A stretch of 64,000 nucleotides of DNA. It comes from Dysidea avara. Its lineage: Eukaryota > Porifera > Demospongiae > Dictyoceratida > Dysideidae. A program made the position numbers and the translations under genes. Location of the stretch: positions 36,475,933 through 36,539,932 of the forward strand of contig NC_089279.1 of assembly GCF_963678975.1 (NCBI RefSeq), in the 5' to 3' direction. How positions within the stretch are numbered: position 1 is the first letter of the stretch; every line of letters begins with the position of its first letter. This document shows positions 1 to 22,500 of the stretch, piece by piece. The notes under the pieces were generated by a model. That model made no database searches. It was not told the DNA's origin and was given only the letters and a program-made list of their open reading frames with translations.

Positions 1-132
1 TCCAGACCAGACCTAGCTGGCAGTAGTTACATACTCAAGACCACATTCCCGAACAGAGAGCTGACTGATGAGACAGAGACTATAGCAGCAGCTAAACTGA
101 TCAATGCTGTAGTTGTACAACATCCAAAGTGA
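1..132 (+). CDS. NSFL1C: UBX-domain protein, p47/UBXN2 type, last exon
   Basis: Frame 1 is open from the window edge to TGA at 130-132 (43 residues). It reads as the end of a UBX domain, with TTFPNRELTDETET and then a LINAVVVQ strand just before the stop. p47 (NSFL1C) and its paralogue p37 (UBXN2B) end this way. These proteins are adaptors that bring the AAA ATPase p97/VCP to membrane fusion and ubiquitin-linked substrates, and the UBX domain binds the p97 N-domain. Only the C-terminus is visible, so p47 cannot be separated from other UBXN2 members. The SEP domain and N-terminus lie upstream of the window. Confidence 0.82.
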   Translation, partial: SRPDLAGSSYILKTTFPNRELTDETETIAAAKLINAVVVQHPK

Positions 133-952
133 TGTGTGTAGTCTCTCCTTGCTGATAATCTAACATGACTATTTGCAATGTATAGCTAGTAGTGAGTATA
201 GCTGAATGGGTCTTGTGTTGTCCAATGTTGTTGGCACCTATGTGCTCACCATTATCACAGGGGTCAAAACTGGGATTCCCAGAAGCTAGCAAACATTTCA
301 CTTTTGGTGTTCTGAAAACAGCAAAATGTACTTCTCAAATATCAGTAATGATTACTGAGTTATTGGCACTCTTGATATGACCTATTATGAGCTGACTACA
401 TGTTTAAATCTTGAGTGTCAAGTGAAGTAGTAAAGACAGGTGTTTCAAAACCTTAGGAGTGTTTAAACTACCATCCCTGGGGTGTTTGTTTACAAGGCTG
501 TAAAAATTTTCCTTGGGGTATTTTACAACACCATTAAGGGTGTGTTGGATTTTTTAAAAGAATTTTTTGATGGTTTTAGGGGTTCCCACTGATGGGAAAT
601 TGGAAACAATGGAAACCGGAAAGTTGAAATGATAAAATCATCATATAAATATACCCGAGAGTAAAACTCTTATAGTGACTGCCTCTTAAAGACCACTTCC
701 ATACAAAGATTACATTGTAATTAGATGGCTAAGGGAGGACCACTTCATGGTCACCATTTATAAAGACCACCCTCTTTGACCTCAAATCCTCATTGTATGG
801 TTTTACTTCTTAAGATCGTTTTTTCCTGATTGTTGGAAAGCTCGTACCATTGTGGCTCCAGTCCAAACAATACTTTACTATCAAATTTTCGTCCTACCTG
901 TTTTCTCCCAAATATTGGTGTCTGATTAGATAATTGCCTATTCTTATAAGTG
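133..952. other. non-coding, no gene seen
   Basis: Downstream flank of the UBX gene. AT-rich with short reading frames only; no coding similarity or clear repeat structure was recognised. Confidence 0.5.
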
Positions 953-1141
953 CAGTGGAACCTCGATTATCCGAACACCAAATCGACTGCTCAATTAGGG
1001 TATTTTGTCAAAAAGTGTATGCTTTATTAGAGTAGTTGAGCAAAGCTCTGTATATAAATGTATGGATGTTCGATCTTACATACTTTCGATTATCTGAACA
1101 CCCTTTCCCCCCAATTAGTTTGGATAATCGAGGTTCCACTG
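953..1141. mobile_element. Tigger/pogo-like MITE
   Basis: A 189-bp element bounded by CAGTGGAACCTCGATTATCC on the left and the near reverse complement (GGATAATCGAGGTTCCACTG) on the right, followed by TA. CAGTGGAACC termini with TA target duplication are typical of pogo/Tigger DNA transposons. The left flank reads TG instead of TA, so one target copy has mutated. It contains no coding sequence. Confidence 0.75.
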
Positions 1142-1641
1142 TACAACTTTTTTTTTTTTAAAAACAGTTTACATGGATATTCCACTCTGGATGCTCTTTT
1201 GCATGTAACAGACTCTGTATACTAAGTGCTGTTGGTAGTGGTCAGTATGTATTATTAGATCTGGCTGAAGCTGCCTGTTGACCATGTTTTACTGCAGAAA
1301 CTACCTCTTATATGGCATGGTGATGCACTGTTTTTGGTATAGAAAAGGACTCAGCAGTTAATTTTCAGGGCTCCTTGTCATCCAGGGGTTATACAAAAGT
1401 TGCATCGAGTCCCACAAGACTCTATGCCAGGACCTTTGCTTTTTTTTCAATCTATGTCAATGAGTTATCTCTTTATCTGACATTAACATGTTTGCTGATT
1501 TGACCTTTGAACTGTGGAGTTGATCATGACCCCTTCAGGCTGATAATATTATTCAGAATGTTTCTGTTTGATTAGTAGTTAACAAATTGTGACTAGATTT
1601 TTGAAAATCGATCCAAATTGCACATTAGAAGTTTAGAGGTA

Positions 1642-1816
1642 CGGTGGAACCTGTTAATCAGGACTAGTGCTAATAAGGACACTTGAAAATGAGGACACCT
1701 ATGCATGAAATCTGGACATTTGGTAATAGTCCTAAAGTATCCCTTATCATGTAAACTCACCTGGAAAACCAGGACACGACACTTTTGAAGGTGGTCTTAA
1801 TACACAGGTTCCACTG
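1642..1816. mobile_element. Tigger/pogo-like MITE
   Basis: A 175-bp element starting CGGTGGAACCTGTTAATCAG and ending ACACAGGTTCCACTG, flanked on both sides by TA (1640-1641 and 1817-1818). The interior carries the AATCAGGACAC motif that recurs near 46980 and 63400. Confidence 0.75.
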
Positions 1817-2276
1817 TAAATTATTTAAGCCATTATAACTTGCCAAGAGAAGTGACAGATTCTTCACTACAAAGCCAGAAGCTGCCATTCAAGCTTGCCA
1901 CACCACCCAGAAAGATGTCTTAAAACCAGCCTCGAGTAGTTGAGGGTCAAAACCAATAGACTGGTAGTGTAGTTATCCACTGGCTGATATGCGACTGATT
2001 TGAATCGTTTTGTAAAATCTGGTCACAATTAAAGCTTAATGTTGTAAAATCATTATGTATGTTGATTGGCTCTCATCAGAGAATTGGTGGAAAAGTGTCT
2101 CAACTTGTTTTTAAATAATTCTGCTATAAAGTTTCTGTCACAAAGTACTTGGGAGTTTCAGTATTTTGAACAACGTCTTACCTGGGGTGAATTCAAAGAG
2201 TTAGCTAGATGAAAATTTAATGTGATAAACCGTTGCTACCAAGGTGCTTCAGCTGCATTTCAGTGTTTAACTGATT

Positions 2277-2486
2277 TTGCTGGACTATTGTGATACAGTG
2301 TGGTCTCCATCAAATACTTGTTGTATTCGCAGACTAGAAAGGCCCAATTTTGGTCATCATTGTCACTTCAGATCTGAAAATAGCCTTAGCAGAGTGCCAA
2401 ACCTACCATACCATATGGCCATACAAGATCACATAATTGTTTCACCTACTGTGACGTATAGCTATAATTATAGAGACATGCAGTAA
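2277..2486 (+). mobile_element. probable LINE reverse-transcriptase fragment
   Basis: A short reading frame begins LDYCDTVWSP and continues CCIRRLER, resembling the block after the catalytic core of non-LTR reverse transcriptases. No flanking structure is preserved. It may belong to the same decayed insertion as 2766-3430. Confidence 0.35.
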
Positions 2487-2765
2487 GGCCACATTGAGGA
2501 ACCCACACAGACTCCATGTTCCTGGAATTATAGTCAAGTAATATATCAGGGAACTTTGTTATGGAATCTTCTACCTGCTGCACTTACGATGTCATGACAT
2601 TTACTGAAATTCTCATTTTGTGTTCTGTATAATATTATATAGCTAGCTACCTCGGTAGCTGTATAGTTTTAATTTGTTTTGTTGTAGTTTGTAATGTGTC
2701 AGTATTCGTGCTTAATTGTATGTTGAGTCAATGGACACAATTGAAGACAACAAAATTTCCTTCCG

Positions 2766-3430
2766 GCAATTCTCACATCAAAAGCGTATCTGCAAAACCT
2801 CTAACTTTATTAAAAGAAATCTATATATATAAATGCTCACAATCCACTAAAGTTAAAGTGTACACCTCAGTCTGTGGTTCGCCCTGTATTGGAATACTGC
2901 TGTTTAGCATCTGATCAAAGACATAAATGAGCTTGAAAAAGTACAGAGAGAAGAGCTGCAAGATGGACAATGCCAGATTATAACTGGTCTAGCTCTGTTA
3001 CTTCTCTGCTATAGAAACACTTAAATGGCCCATCCTATAACTGAACGTAGACACACCTCAAGACTGCATATGTTTTACAAATCTATATTATACAGCATGA
3101 CAATTACCAACATACTTCCTCAGAACCCAATGATCAACTCGTTAGTACCACCCTCTCCATTCATTATCCCTTCTGACCACTATAAATATAGCTTCTTTCC
3201 AAGAACAATCCGAGATTGGAATAATTTGAGTGATTGAAAGCAACACTTTACCCTTGTTTAAATCAAAGCTACTATCCATAGACTCTTGATTGACAATAAT
3301 TATTTCTACAGCATATATCATGATTGTACATGTAATGTGATTGTATTTTTTTGGGCTGGTCCCCTGGACGCACCAGACACTGTCTGTCTGTCCAGTAAAT
3401 AAATTTAAAACAAAAAAACAAAAAAAAACA
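2766..3430 (+). mobile_element. LINE 3' end, degenerate, with A-rich tail
   Basis: Broken frames carry the order seen at the C-terminus of CR1/L2-type non-LTR reverse transcriptases: KAYLQNL, SVVRPVLEYC, then RRAARW, and finally SFFPRTIRDWNNLS near 3195-3230. Frameshifts and stops separate these blocks, so it is dead. The sequence ends in an A-rich tract at about 3407-3430, as expected for the 3' end of a LINE. Orientation is +. Confidence 0.6.
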
Positions 3431-3602
3431 TGCAGCCTCTCTTAGCTAATTGGTTTCAGTTTTTTTTCCCTGTATACAGCTCTCGATTTTACTAGTACTA
3501 TAAGTTTTACAACTAGTTCTAATAACCCAAAAGTCACTTGCAGCTGTATACCATTTGCCCTTATTTAGTACACAATAACTCCACGTTTGCGCATGCGCCG
3601 TG

Positions 3603-4022
3603 ATGGCTCAAGTAGGTGAAGGGAGCGACCCGGAAGGGAGTCTGATAGAAAGTGAAGAAGCGAAGGTCAAAGACCAACTTCACACTATTTATGATGGTAT
3701 TCGCGGAGTAGTGTTCGAAGCTAATTGTTTGGGCACGTATTCTATGACTGGACGTCTTACAGTCTATGAGATTGTATCACGTGATTTTAAGGAAAAGCTA
3801 GCAAGTATCGTCAAGCAAGTTGAAGGGTTAGACACGGGCAAGAACGTGTGGCGGGGGATAAGTGGACCACCTGAATACGCAAAATACTGGCTGTGGGCGT
3901 CTGAGGACTCTGATAAAGGTGACACAGCATTTTACCAAGTCACAAAGATCGATGTAAAGTACGACATCCAATCCGGCTACTCGGTCTTCGTCCACATGGA
4001 CGTGGAGGAGGTTGTGCAGTAG
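3603..4022 (+). CDS. small single-exon protein of unknown function
   Basis: An uninterrupted frame of 139 residues from ATG at 3603 to TAG at 4020-4022. I do not recognise a family. The protein is acidic at the N-terminus (SDPEGSLIESEEA), then has a mixed globular-looking region with aromatic blocks (GPPEYAKYWLWAS) and an acidic C-terminus (MDVEEVVQ). No signal peptide, membrane segment or cysteine motif is visible. Codon use is varied and less AT-rich than the surrounding DNA, which supports a real gene. A GC-richer stretch (TTGCGCATGCGCCG) lies immediately upstream and could be part of a promoter. It sits between a LINE remnant and a MITE. A splice from an upstream exon cannot be excluded. 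Confidence 0.5.
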   Translation: MAQVGEGSDPEGSLIESEEAKVKDQLHTIYDGIRGVVFEANCLGTYSMTGRLTVYEIVSRDFKEKLASIVKQVEGLDTGKNVWRGISGPPEYAKYWLWASEDSDKGDTAFYQVTKIDVKYDIQSGYSVFVHMDVEEVVQ

Positions 4023-4186
4023 ATTTTCTAATTTGGCGGTTGATAATACGGGTATAAATTACGGAAGATGTTGGTTTACGGAGTATCAAGGACAGGAAGG
4101 TTATATTTTTGTATTGTGGTAATTAATTTCGGCACTTTAATATGTTCACAAACTGTTTATCTTATCAAAATTTGGATATACAGCTA

Positions 4187-4621
4187 CAGGGGTAGAGGAG
4201 ATACCAAGGGGGGCTGGGAGTCTTCTAGCTTGGTGTCATGACCTAGCTGTACGTTGCTGGAAGACCAAAAAATGGTCACAACCTGCTGGCGATAGTTGCC
4301 CTTCATTTGACACACATAGCTTGCTACATTGCTCCTCTGAAGAATAATACTGCATACATGTCTCGAATTATTGATGGTATTAAACTAGTTGTTGGATGAT
4401 GTGTTATATCTATATATTTGTGATGATGATGTGTTAGTGTATGTGTATAGTTTTGTTTTTGTACCTGTTTGTGCTGTATGTATGTGTTTTAGCTCTTGTA
4501 AGGAAGAACTGCTCATGCCAATTACCAAGAGGATAATAATAAATCAATGACAACTTTAGGGGGGCTAAGCCCCCCATAAATTTTTCACAGGGGCTACAGC
4601 CCTCCTTCTCTGCCACCCCTG
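4187..4621. mobile_element. TA-flanked foldback MITE
   Basis: A 435-bp element opening CAGGGGTAGAGGAG and closing CTTCTCTGCCACCCCTG, with TA on each side (4185-4186, 4622-4623). Its left interior, with the phrase GGAAGACCAAAAAATGGTCA, recurs near 24850-24890. No open frame of note. Confidence 0.6.
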
Positions 4622-5848
4622 TATAGCTATGTGCCTTTTATGGCTATAGAATTATAGAATAAGCTATACGACGTATGCGGCAAGCTCATCTCCACCCAAA
4701 TCACTTTATTACTGCTATCAATTATGTGCACACATGAAAAAGAATCTCCTGCCCACATAAAAATTTCAATTTTGTGGATGAGCATGGTATAATCAAGATG
4801 AGAAATTTGCCTATTGGGAACAGTTTTATCTTGGAAGTCACTTGCAACTAATTTTATTCCACATTATGTAGTGCACAACACTGCACATTGTTCACTGATA
4901 AGGTTTAATTCCTTTACCTGTGGCATAAGCATACACAATCTAATATATGAATGATTTGTCCAACAAGTTTATAATGACCATATATTGGGATAGCATTTTA
5001 AAATAAGTGGGATAGCATATAATTATGGGGGGCTTATGTTTATTTAACTAGATTTTTATAGCCAGCTTTTTCAACTTCTATATTGCTCTCATGCAGTGGA
5101 TAGGGTAACTGCATGCAGAAATAAGCATACAGTTATCCGGATTCTTGGTTAACTGAATTACAGAAATGACTGTTCTATTAGAGTAGTGACTGTTCTATTA
5201 GGGTAGTTGACAATACTGAATATTTAAAAAAATGTTAATTCTTTATGCTTTTTGAAGTTATTTTTATGGATACTACTGTACAAAATTGACATGATATTCG
5301 ATTCATTTAGTGCAGTCTGCACCAGGTGCCCATCTAGCTTGTATTATCTTAAGTATGAAGAGTTATAGCTATATATCTACTGTACAAAGTAATAGATGTA
5401 TGATTGTGCCTATGATTTTAAATATCTTAGTTGAGAATAGTACTGTTTCTTTGTGATTGCACCTCAAACATCATGCCATGTAACTAAAAATAGTCTCACC
5501 AACCTGTATTTTTATCTTGGTTAGGAAAAGACCTCCTGACCAATGACGTGCAGACTGCCTGGCAAGACTAAGCGAAAGACAATATTAAGTATGCATGGCT
5601 TCTTTGCCAGCTAGATTTGGCTTTATAATGTATTACTTACCAAAATGCCGTAAGGCAATGATTTTGATGTAGCATCATATCTCAGTATACCTTACTCAAC
5701 TTCCATGGTCATTTTTATCACAAAGTGAATGATTTTACAAAAATTCCCTTAAACAATGACCATCCTTGTTTGCCTATGAAGATTTAGTGTTTACTACAGA
5801 ATGCTTTAATCGCTTCTATTTCTAGCAAAGTTTGTGTATATACCAACT
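4622..5848. other. non-coding with repeat fragments
   Basis: No gene seen. A fragment at about 5110-5220 carries the CTGTTCTATTAGAGTAG phrase shared with Tigger-like MITEs. A stretch at about 5630-5760 is related, in reverse complement, to 61700-61830 (shared GGAAGTTGAGTAAGGTATAC). Confidence 0.5.
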
Positions 5849-6058
5849 TAGGGACCATCCATAATTTTCAGTCTTTATGCAAGCGTACAAAGAGTACTCT
5901 TTTTTCCCTCCTTCACAAAGCATACTGTATAAATGTTGATACTATGTACAGTATATACACGATGATTATTCATCATTTTATAAGCGTACGTGTGATTTAA
6001 CCCCCTCCCCCCTAGCGTACTCTTACGTAAAGGTTGAAAATAGTGGATGACCCCGTAG
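5849..6058. mobile_element. foldback MITE, interrupted by a hAT-like element
   Basis: The left end TAGGGACCATCCATAATTTT is an imperfect inverted copy of the right end AATAGTGGATGACCCCGTA. The right terminus is where the 6059-7277 element inserted, and its last bases reappear at 7278 as the target duplication. Confidence 0.4.
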
Positions 6059-7277
6059 TAGTGTTGTTTTAGTTCTAAGGAACTAGAACTAAATCTAGTT
6101 TTAGTACAGCAATTTAATTCTAGTTCTAGTACACTAGAACTAAACTAAAATACTTTCAAGTTTTGGTTCAAAAACTAGAACTAAACCAAAACCTTTAAAA
6201 CTTTTAGTTCAAGAACTAGAACTAACTAAAAGGTTTGTCAAGCAATCCTACATAAAAGGGTATTGTACACTATAACCACTTTACACTTTTCTTTGAAGAT
6301 GGTAATGCCTGCAAATGCTACCATAAACATTGTCAGAGGAGGTTGGACATGCACACATGAGTGCATACATTTTGTATTGAAAGTTTAACCAAGCATTCAC
6401 AAAAGTTTTCACAAGTATCATTCGAGAGTGCACTTCAAGTTTAGTCTATTCTGCCGGTCAACCCCATTCAACTCCACTACTCCAGGCACGTAAATTGCTC
6501 TTGAAATCTACAGGATCACATGTGTAAGCATTCGCTGGGTGGAATCCATGTGTAATACTATAGGGACGCCCTATGTACATGTATTTAAACACAATGATTG
6601 TCGAAGAAAGCAATGTGCATGCTAACAAAGCCTCTCAGAGTATTGAAAAAGAAGAGCGGATGCTGCTAGTTTGGCCTTACAGAGAATCGAAAAGAGAATT
6701 AGAAACTCGCACACCCACCTTGCAATAAGAATTTGCTGTTCATCTTAAGAAGCACAAGGTAACATGTAGTGGGGATATTGCTAAACATTTCTTCTATCAC
6801 TTACTCCTCGTCATATATTAGAATTATGCAATAAACAGAAATAAATTTCAGAAGTGCTTGTATTGTGTCCAACCTCCTCTGAAACATCGCTATTCAGCAT
6901 TAATTTTGCCTATTTAGGTTATTTAAGCTCAGTTCTATTAGAGCTTTTGTTCATTTGTGCACAATGGTAAGTGGAAATAGTGCTGAACATCAAAACACCA
7001 AATCTAAAGTTTCTGGAAGTTTAGGGGGTGCTACCAAGGTTAGTATATGTGAAGATATCTAACACTAAAACTAACACTAACTAAAATTACAGAAATATGG
7101 GGTACCAGAACTAATACTAACTAAAACTTTGGTGGAATTGGGGTACTAGAACTAAAACTAACTAAAACTATGGTGGAATTGGGATACTAGAACTAATACT
7201 AACTAAAACTATGGCAGAATTGGGGTACTAGAACTAGAACTAAACTAAAATGAATTTGCTGTACTAAAACAACACTA
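6059..7277. mobile_element. hAT-like foldback element with 8-bp target duplication
   Basis: A 1219-bp element with 15-bp terminal inverted repeats (TAGTGTTGTTTTAGT) flanked by the 8-bp direct repeat CCCCGTAG (6051-6058 and 7278-7285). An 8-bp duplication is the hAT signature. Both subterminal regions are built of many degenerate copies of ACTAGAACTAAAACTAACTA in opposite orientation (about 6065-6240 and 7055-7260), so the ends can fold back on each other. No transposase is present. Confidence 0.8.
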
Positions 7278-7285
7278 CCCCGTAG

Positions 7286-8408
7286 GTGTTTAAATACTCC
7301 ACTACAATACTGTACAGTGACCAGCACTGTCACAGTTGTTGGAGCAGCAAGCAAAAGTCTGATTATCAATGTGCAGCATTATCAGCATAATATTATCATG
7401 AACAGTTTTACAGAGGTGTACATGTATAGGGTAGCTAGGATTTTTAAAAAAGGAGATTTTCAACAACAGCTTATTATTAAGTTACTGACATGGAGCTAAT
7501 ATGATATTGCGAACATTGCTGACAAAACTGCATTATAATGTACTTTCAAGATAAGCTGTAAATAATAAAATTAATTTGAACTAAATTCTGTATAATATGG
7601 CAACACGGACCATCTGTATGACAGCTGTCATGTCACTGTACTGTTGCACAGACTGATAATTGCTTTCTCATTATCACAGTTCAACATAGGCGGTGGCCAT
7701 GACCCCTATTTGAAAGATAAATACTCTTAACCATTCTAATAGAATGGTTACTTTTACATTTCTTGCATACATGCATGAAAAAAATCGTCAGTAGCTACTT
7801 AGTTTATTTTGCAAAAACATTCTTTCAGAGCTAAAATAGAAAATTTTACTGGGACAAGCTCCCATGAATCACATCCATATCTCCAGTCACTGTAAGTTGA
7901 CCTCCTCTGATTCAATAAAATTAAGTTAAATTTATTATAGGCTCTATCCAGACTGAGATAGAACATGCATGCTCTTATTAGAACACCTGATATTATTGTT
8001 GCCCCATCCCTTTCCTTGTGAAATCTTATGTCTGCCCATAAAGACTACAGATGGACTTGTGGAGACATGCAAGGGTTGGTCATTGTTAGAACTTGATGCA
8101 TATAATTATCTATTGAATACATCTTCACAATGACTGGAGCATGTATGGGAACTTACCTACAATAGCGGGTCAAAGCATACTGCATATTTCATGAAGAACT
8201 ACCATGAACAAGCTGAGCCTGGAGCAACTAGTATTCATGATTACTCAATCATCAATGATTGATTCATGAATGAGTATTCATCATTACTATGGATTACTAG
8301 AGTACTCAAATACTAAAAATCCATTAGCCAAGTGTTAACATTCCTAGCTATACTCGTTTAATTATAATCATATAATTATTTCTATAAATATACAAACATC
8401 CAATAGTC
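7286..8408. other. non-coding 3' flank of MBTPS1
   Basis: No gene or clear element recognised. A short near-palindrome (ATCATCAATGATTGATTCAT) lies around 8250. Confidence 0.5.
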
Positions 8409-19478
<11,070 letters not shown>

Positions 19479-19487
<9 letters not shown>

Positions 19488-19507
19488 TATTATAAATAAT
19501 GACGCGC
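19479..19507. promoter_or_regulatory. palindromic shared promoter/start region of MBTPS1 and the DUF547 gene
   Basis: The two start codons (MBTPS1 ATG at 19487-19485 on the minus strand, DUF547 ATG at 19534) are only 46 bp apart. The interval contains a perfect 12-bp inverted repeat, GCGCGTCATTAT and its complement, around a 5-nt TATAA centre. The left arm contains the MBTPS1 start codon itself, so the right arm repeats the ATGACGCGC context on the plus strand, where it soon meets a stop (M-T-R-L-stop). Either the 5' leaders are extremely short or the two transcripts overlap. Confidence 0.6.
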
Positions 19508-19533
19508 TTAGTTAGGCGCCTACATTAAGAATT

Positions 19534-22500
19534 ATGAGCAAGAAGGTTCTCAATGAAGCGGTACCAGTTCAACAGGATGGGTCGTCATGGGAACCAGTCC
19601 AGTTGGCGGTACAGCTGCAAAAGGACATGCTAAAATTGAAGGGAGAGTACATGAGTGATGATGGAAGAAGTGTTGATTATGTTAGGTTGAAGAATAGTGA
19701 CACATTCAAGGATTACATCAAGCAGACTTGTCAACTGCATTATCTGGACCTGACCAAGTTAAGCCTGACAGAGAGGAAGGCTTTCTTCATCAGTATCCTT
19801 TATTTGGGTATCAGAGCTTCTTTGTGCGTAGGTGCTTGTAGCATTCCGTACAGGAAGTCTAAATATTTCGGAGCTAAAGTTATCGCTGATAACCCCCAAA
19901 ACTGCAAAATCAGCGAAAAATTTCCCCCTCAAAATATTTAGGCTATATATTCTAATACATTTTGGGAGTATTAGCAAATCTGTGAAGATTTTATTTTTAA
20001 TGACATTGCTTAACCTTGAAATATTGCCCCTCGAAATATATATTTAGAGGGTAGGGGGGGGGATTTTTTGCTGATTTTGTGGTTTTGGGGGTTACCAGCG
20101 AAAATTTTATCCTTTAAATATTTAGATCTCCATATAGTCTAATACATTTTGGGAGTGTTTGCATGCAAACCTGCGAAAGTTTTATTTTTGGCAACATAGC
20201 TCAACCTTGAAAAATTTACTCCTCAAAATATTTAGGCTATATGGTAATACCAAGAGTTAATAATAACCTCTCTTATTATTAACTCTTGGTAATACAGTAT
20301 GTATGTATGTACTGTATGCTACAGATTCATGTTTGAAAATTGCATGCGTGTATGCATGCACAGGATTTAAAATGTTTCAGATGCAGAACAAGTTGTTAAC
20401 GCTAGGAAGTCTTGGTCCCTGACATAAGCAACTTGTTCCATATACCATAATGTTTTAAATTTGTGTGCACATTTCTGATGGATAGAGTAAAGAATTCTAT
20501 TCGGGGATTGACTTACGAAAAAAGAAGTTAAGCAGTTCTAGCACGAACATGTATGTGCCATGTAATTGTTACAAGGAATTGAAATCTGCAGTAGTAGGGA
20601 TTATAGTCACTATCCCACTAGGGACCTGCAAGGAAGGCTACTACAAGCCTGTGTAGCAGGGAGTAGCAGGGAGTCAGAAGCTTGTTACTGAAACTGTTAA
20701 ATGCAGAACAAAATCCCAGACCAGGCAGTGACTTGATCCAGACAACTTGCAGTCTAGGCAAGTTCCTGAGGAGCCACTCTACATATTCAACCTATACTTA
20801 CACATCATGATTTCTGTGTTTCATTGAGGGTTGATTATTAGTCACTATCCCACTAGGGACCTAATGCTACTACAAGTCTGTGTAGCAGAGACCATGAAAG
20901 TTTGGACTTTTCTGGCCAAAAATGCCATCCAACACCAGCCTCACTTCTCCAGCTTGGCAGTATTGGTTAAGCATAACCAAGCTCTTCAGAGCAACCCCAA
21001 ACCCATTTCTATGAAGTTTTATATATTTTTTTCTATTTAACTGAATTTTCTGCTGACTGACTGACTGACTGATGCCTCCAGCCAAGCGTAACTTGACCAT
21101 GGTTAATGTTACAGACTTAAATTTTTTACTGTTCAGCGTCACTTTGGCCGGAGAGGTGCCATTTTGCCAACCGCAGCAGCTACAGTGCACACATCATAGA
21201 CTTAACTCTGTGTTTCATTATTTCTCTGGTACTGTGTAGGTGTTGATTCACAGTAATATGGCTTCAGTACATCTGGTTGCCATGAGAATCGTTTATAATT
21301 TCCATAGTGACTGGATTGTTTGTACAGGCTCTTCTTGTACTGTTCTTTGTTTGTATAACAGGTAGACCATATAACAGGTAGAACATACCTGAAAATGAAA
21401 TGGAATGACTTGTTTGCATCCCGAGTAATTGTTAGTCGCTGCACATGTTTAATCTCACAACTTTCATGGTAGCTGGATTAATTGAAGAATTGTTTCTTGT
21501 ACTGTAGTAACTGCGTACTAACTGGAAATGAAGTGAAATGGCAACACTAATTGATAGTAGGGGTGTGCATTATGTCTGGCCAGCGCCATTCTTTCCTTTG
21601 ATGTAGTATGCATTGATTATAGCCTGTATAGAAAAAAAAGGTTAATAAATGAGTGCAAGGAAAAATTAAGAAATTTATTTTTTGAGTAGGGATCATAGAA
21701 ATAAACAGCAAGGAGACAAAGGAGGTGATCTCCACCTGAAGATATACTAGTGGACATTTAATTCCTACTTTAGTACTAGCTATAATATTACTGAAGTAGT
21801 AAAATACGTCCACTAGTACAGCTGCAAGTGTAGAAGACCTCCCTTGTTTCATTGCTTTTTATTTCTATGATCCCTACTCAATAGTTATTCCTCATATTTG
21901 TATAGGCCCGTGCAGTCGGCCAATTTTTATTGGTTCGGAGCAGATTCAAGGAACTAATGTGCATGCCTGTAACTCATACGAGGTTTGTCATCTGTTTTAG
22001 ACACACACAAAGCTGCTTTGATTATTCAAATACAAATACACATTTTTAGAATTCTGTTTTCATGTGTTTTTCAACCACTTTTTTCAACGTCAACATGTCA
22101 CAATTATGGGATTGGTTTGCCGTTTATTAGCTGGAGAAGGTCATGGGACTTACAGACTTATTGTCCATCATTATGTCATAATATGACTCATCATCTTCAC
22201 TCACTGAGCATGTACACTTTGTTTTATCAACCCTGTAATATTAGGAGATTTGATAGATTTAAGTGCAGTTGGCTGGCTACTGCCACTGATATTTGAAATG
22301 AGCCTCCAGTTGACATGATTATACAGGGAGAAGCTTCAGGATGGTGCACTATTAAAAGACGTACAGCATTTTGACATACATATTGTGCAGTATTAAGATT
22401 GTGAGGTTGTTTTTTTTTTTAGAGAAAAACATTTAGCTGGAGAAACTTATAAATTAAAGCTTAAGCAGCTTGTAGCGGTAATAACAAGCTCACTCCTGCC

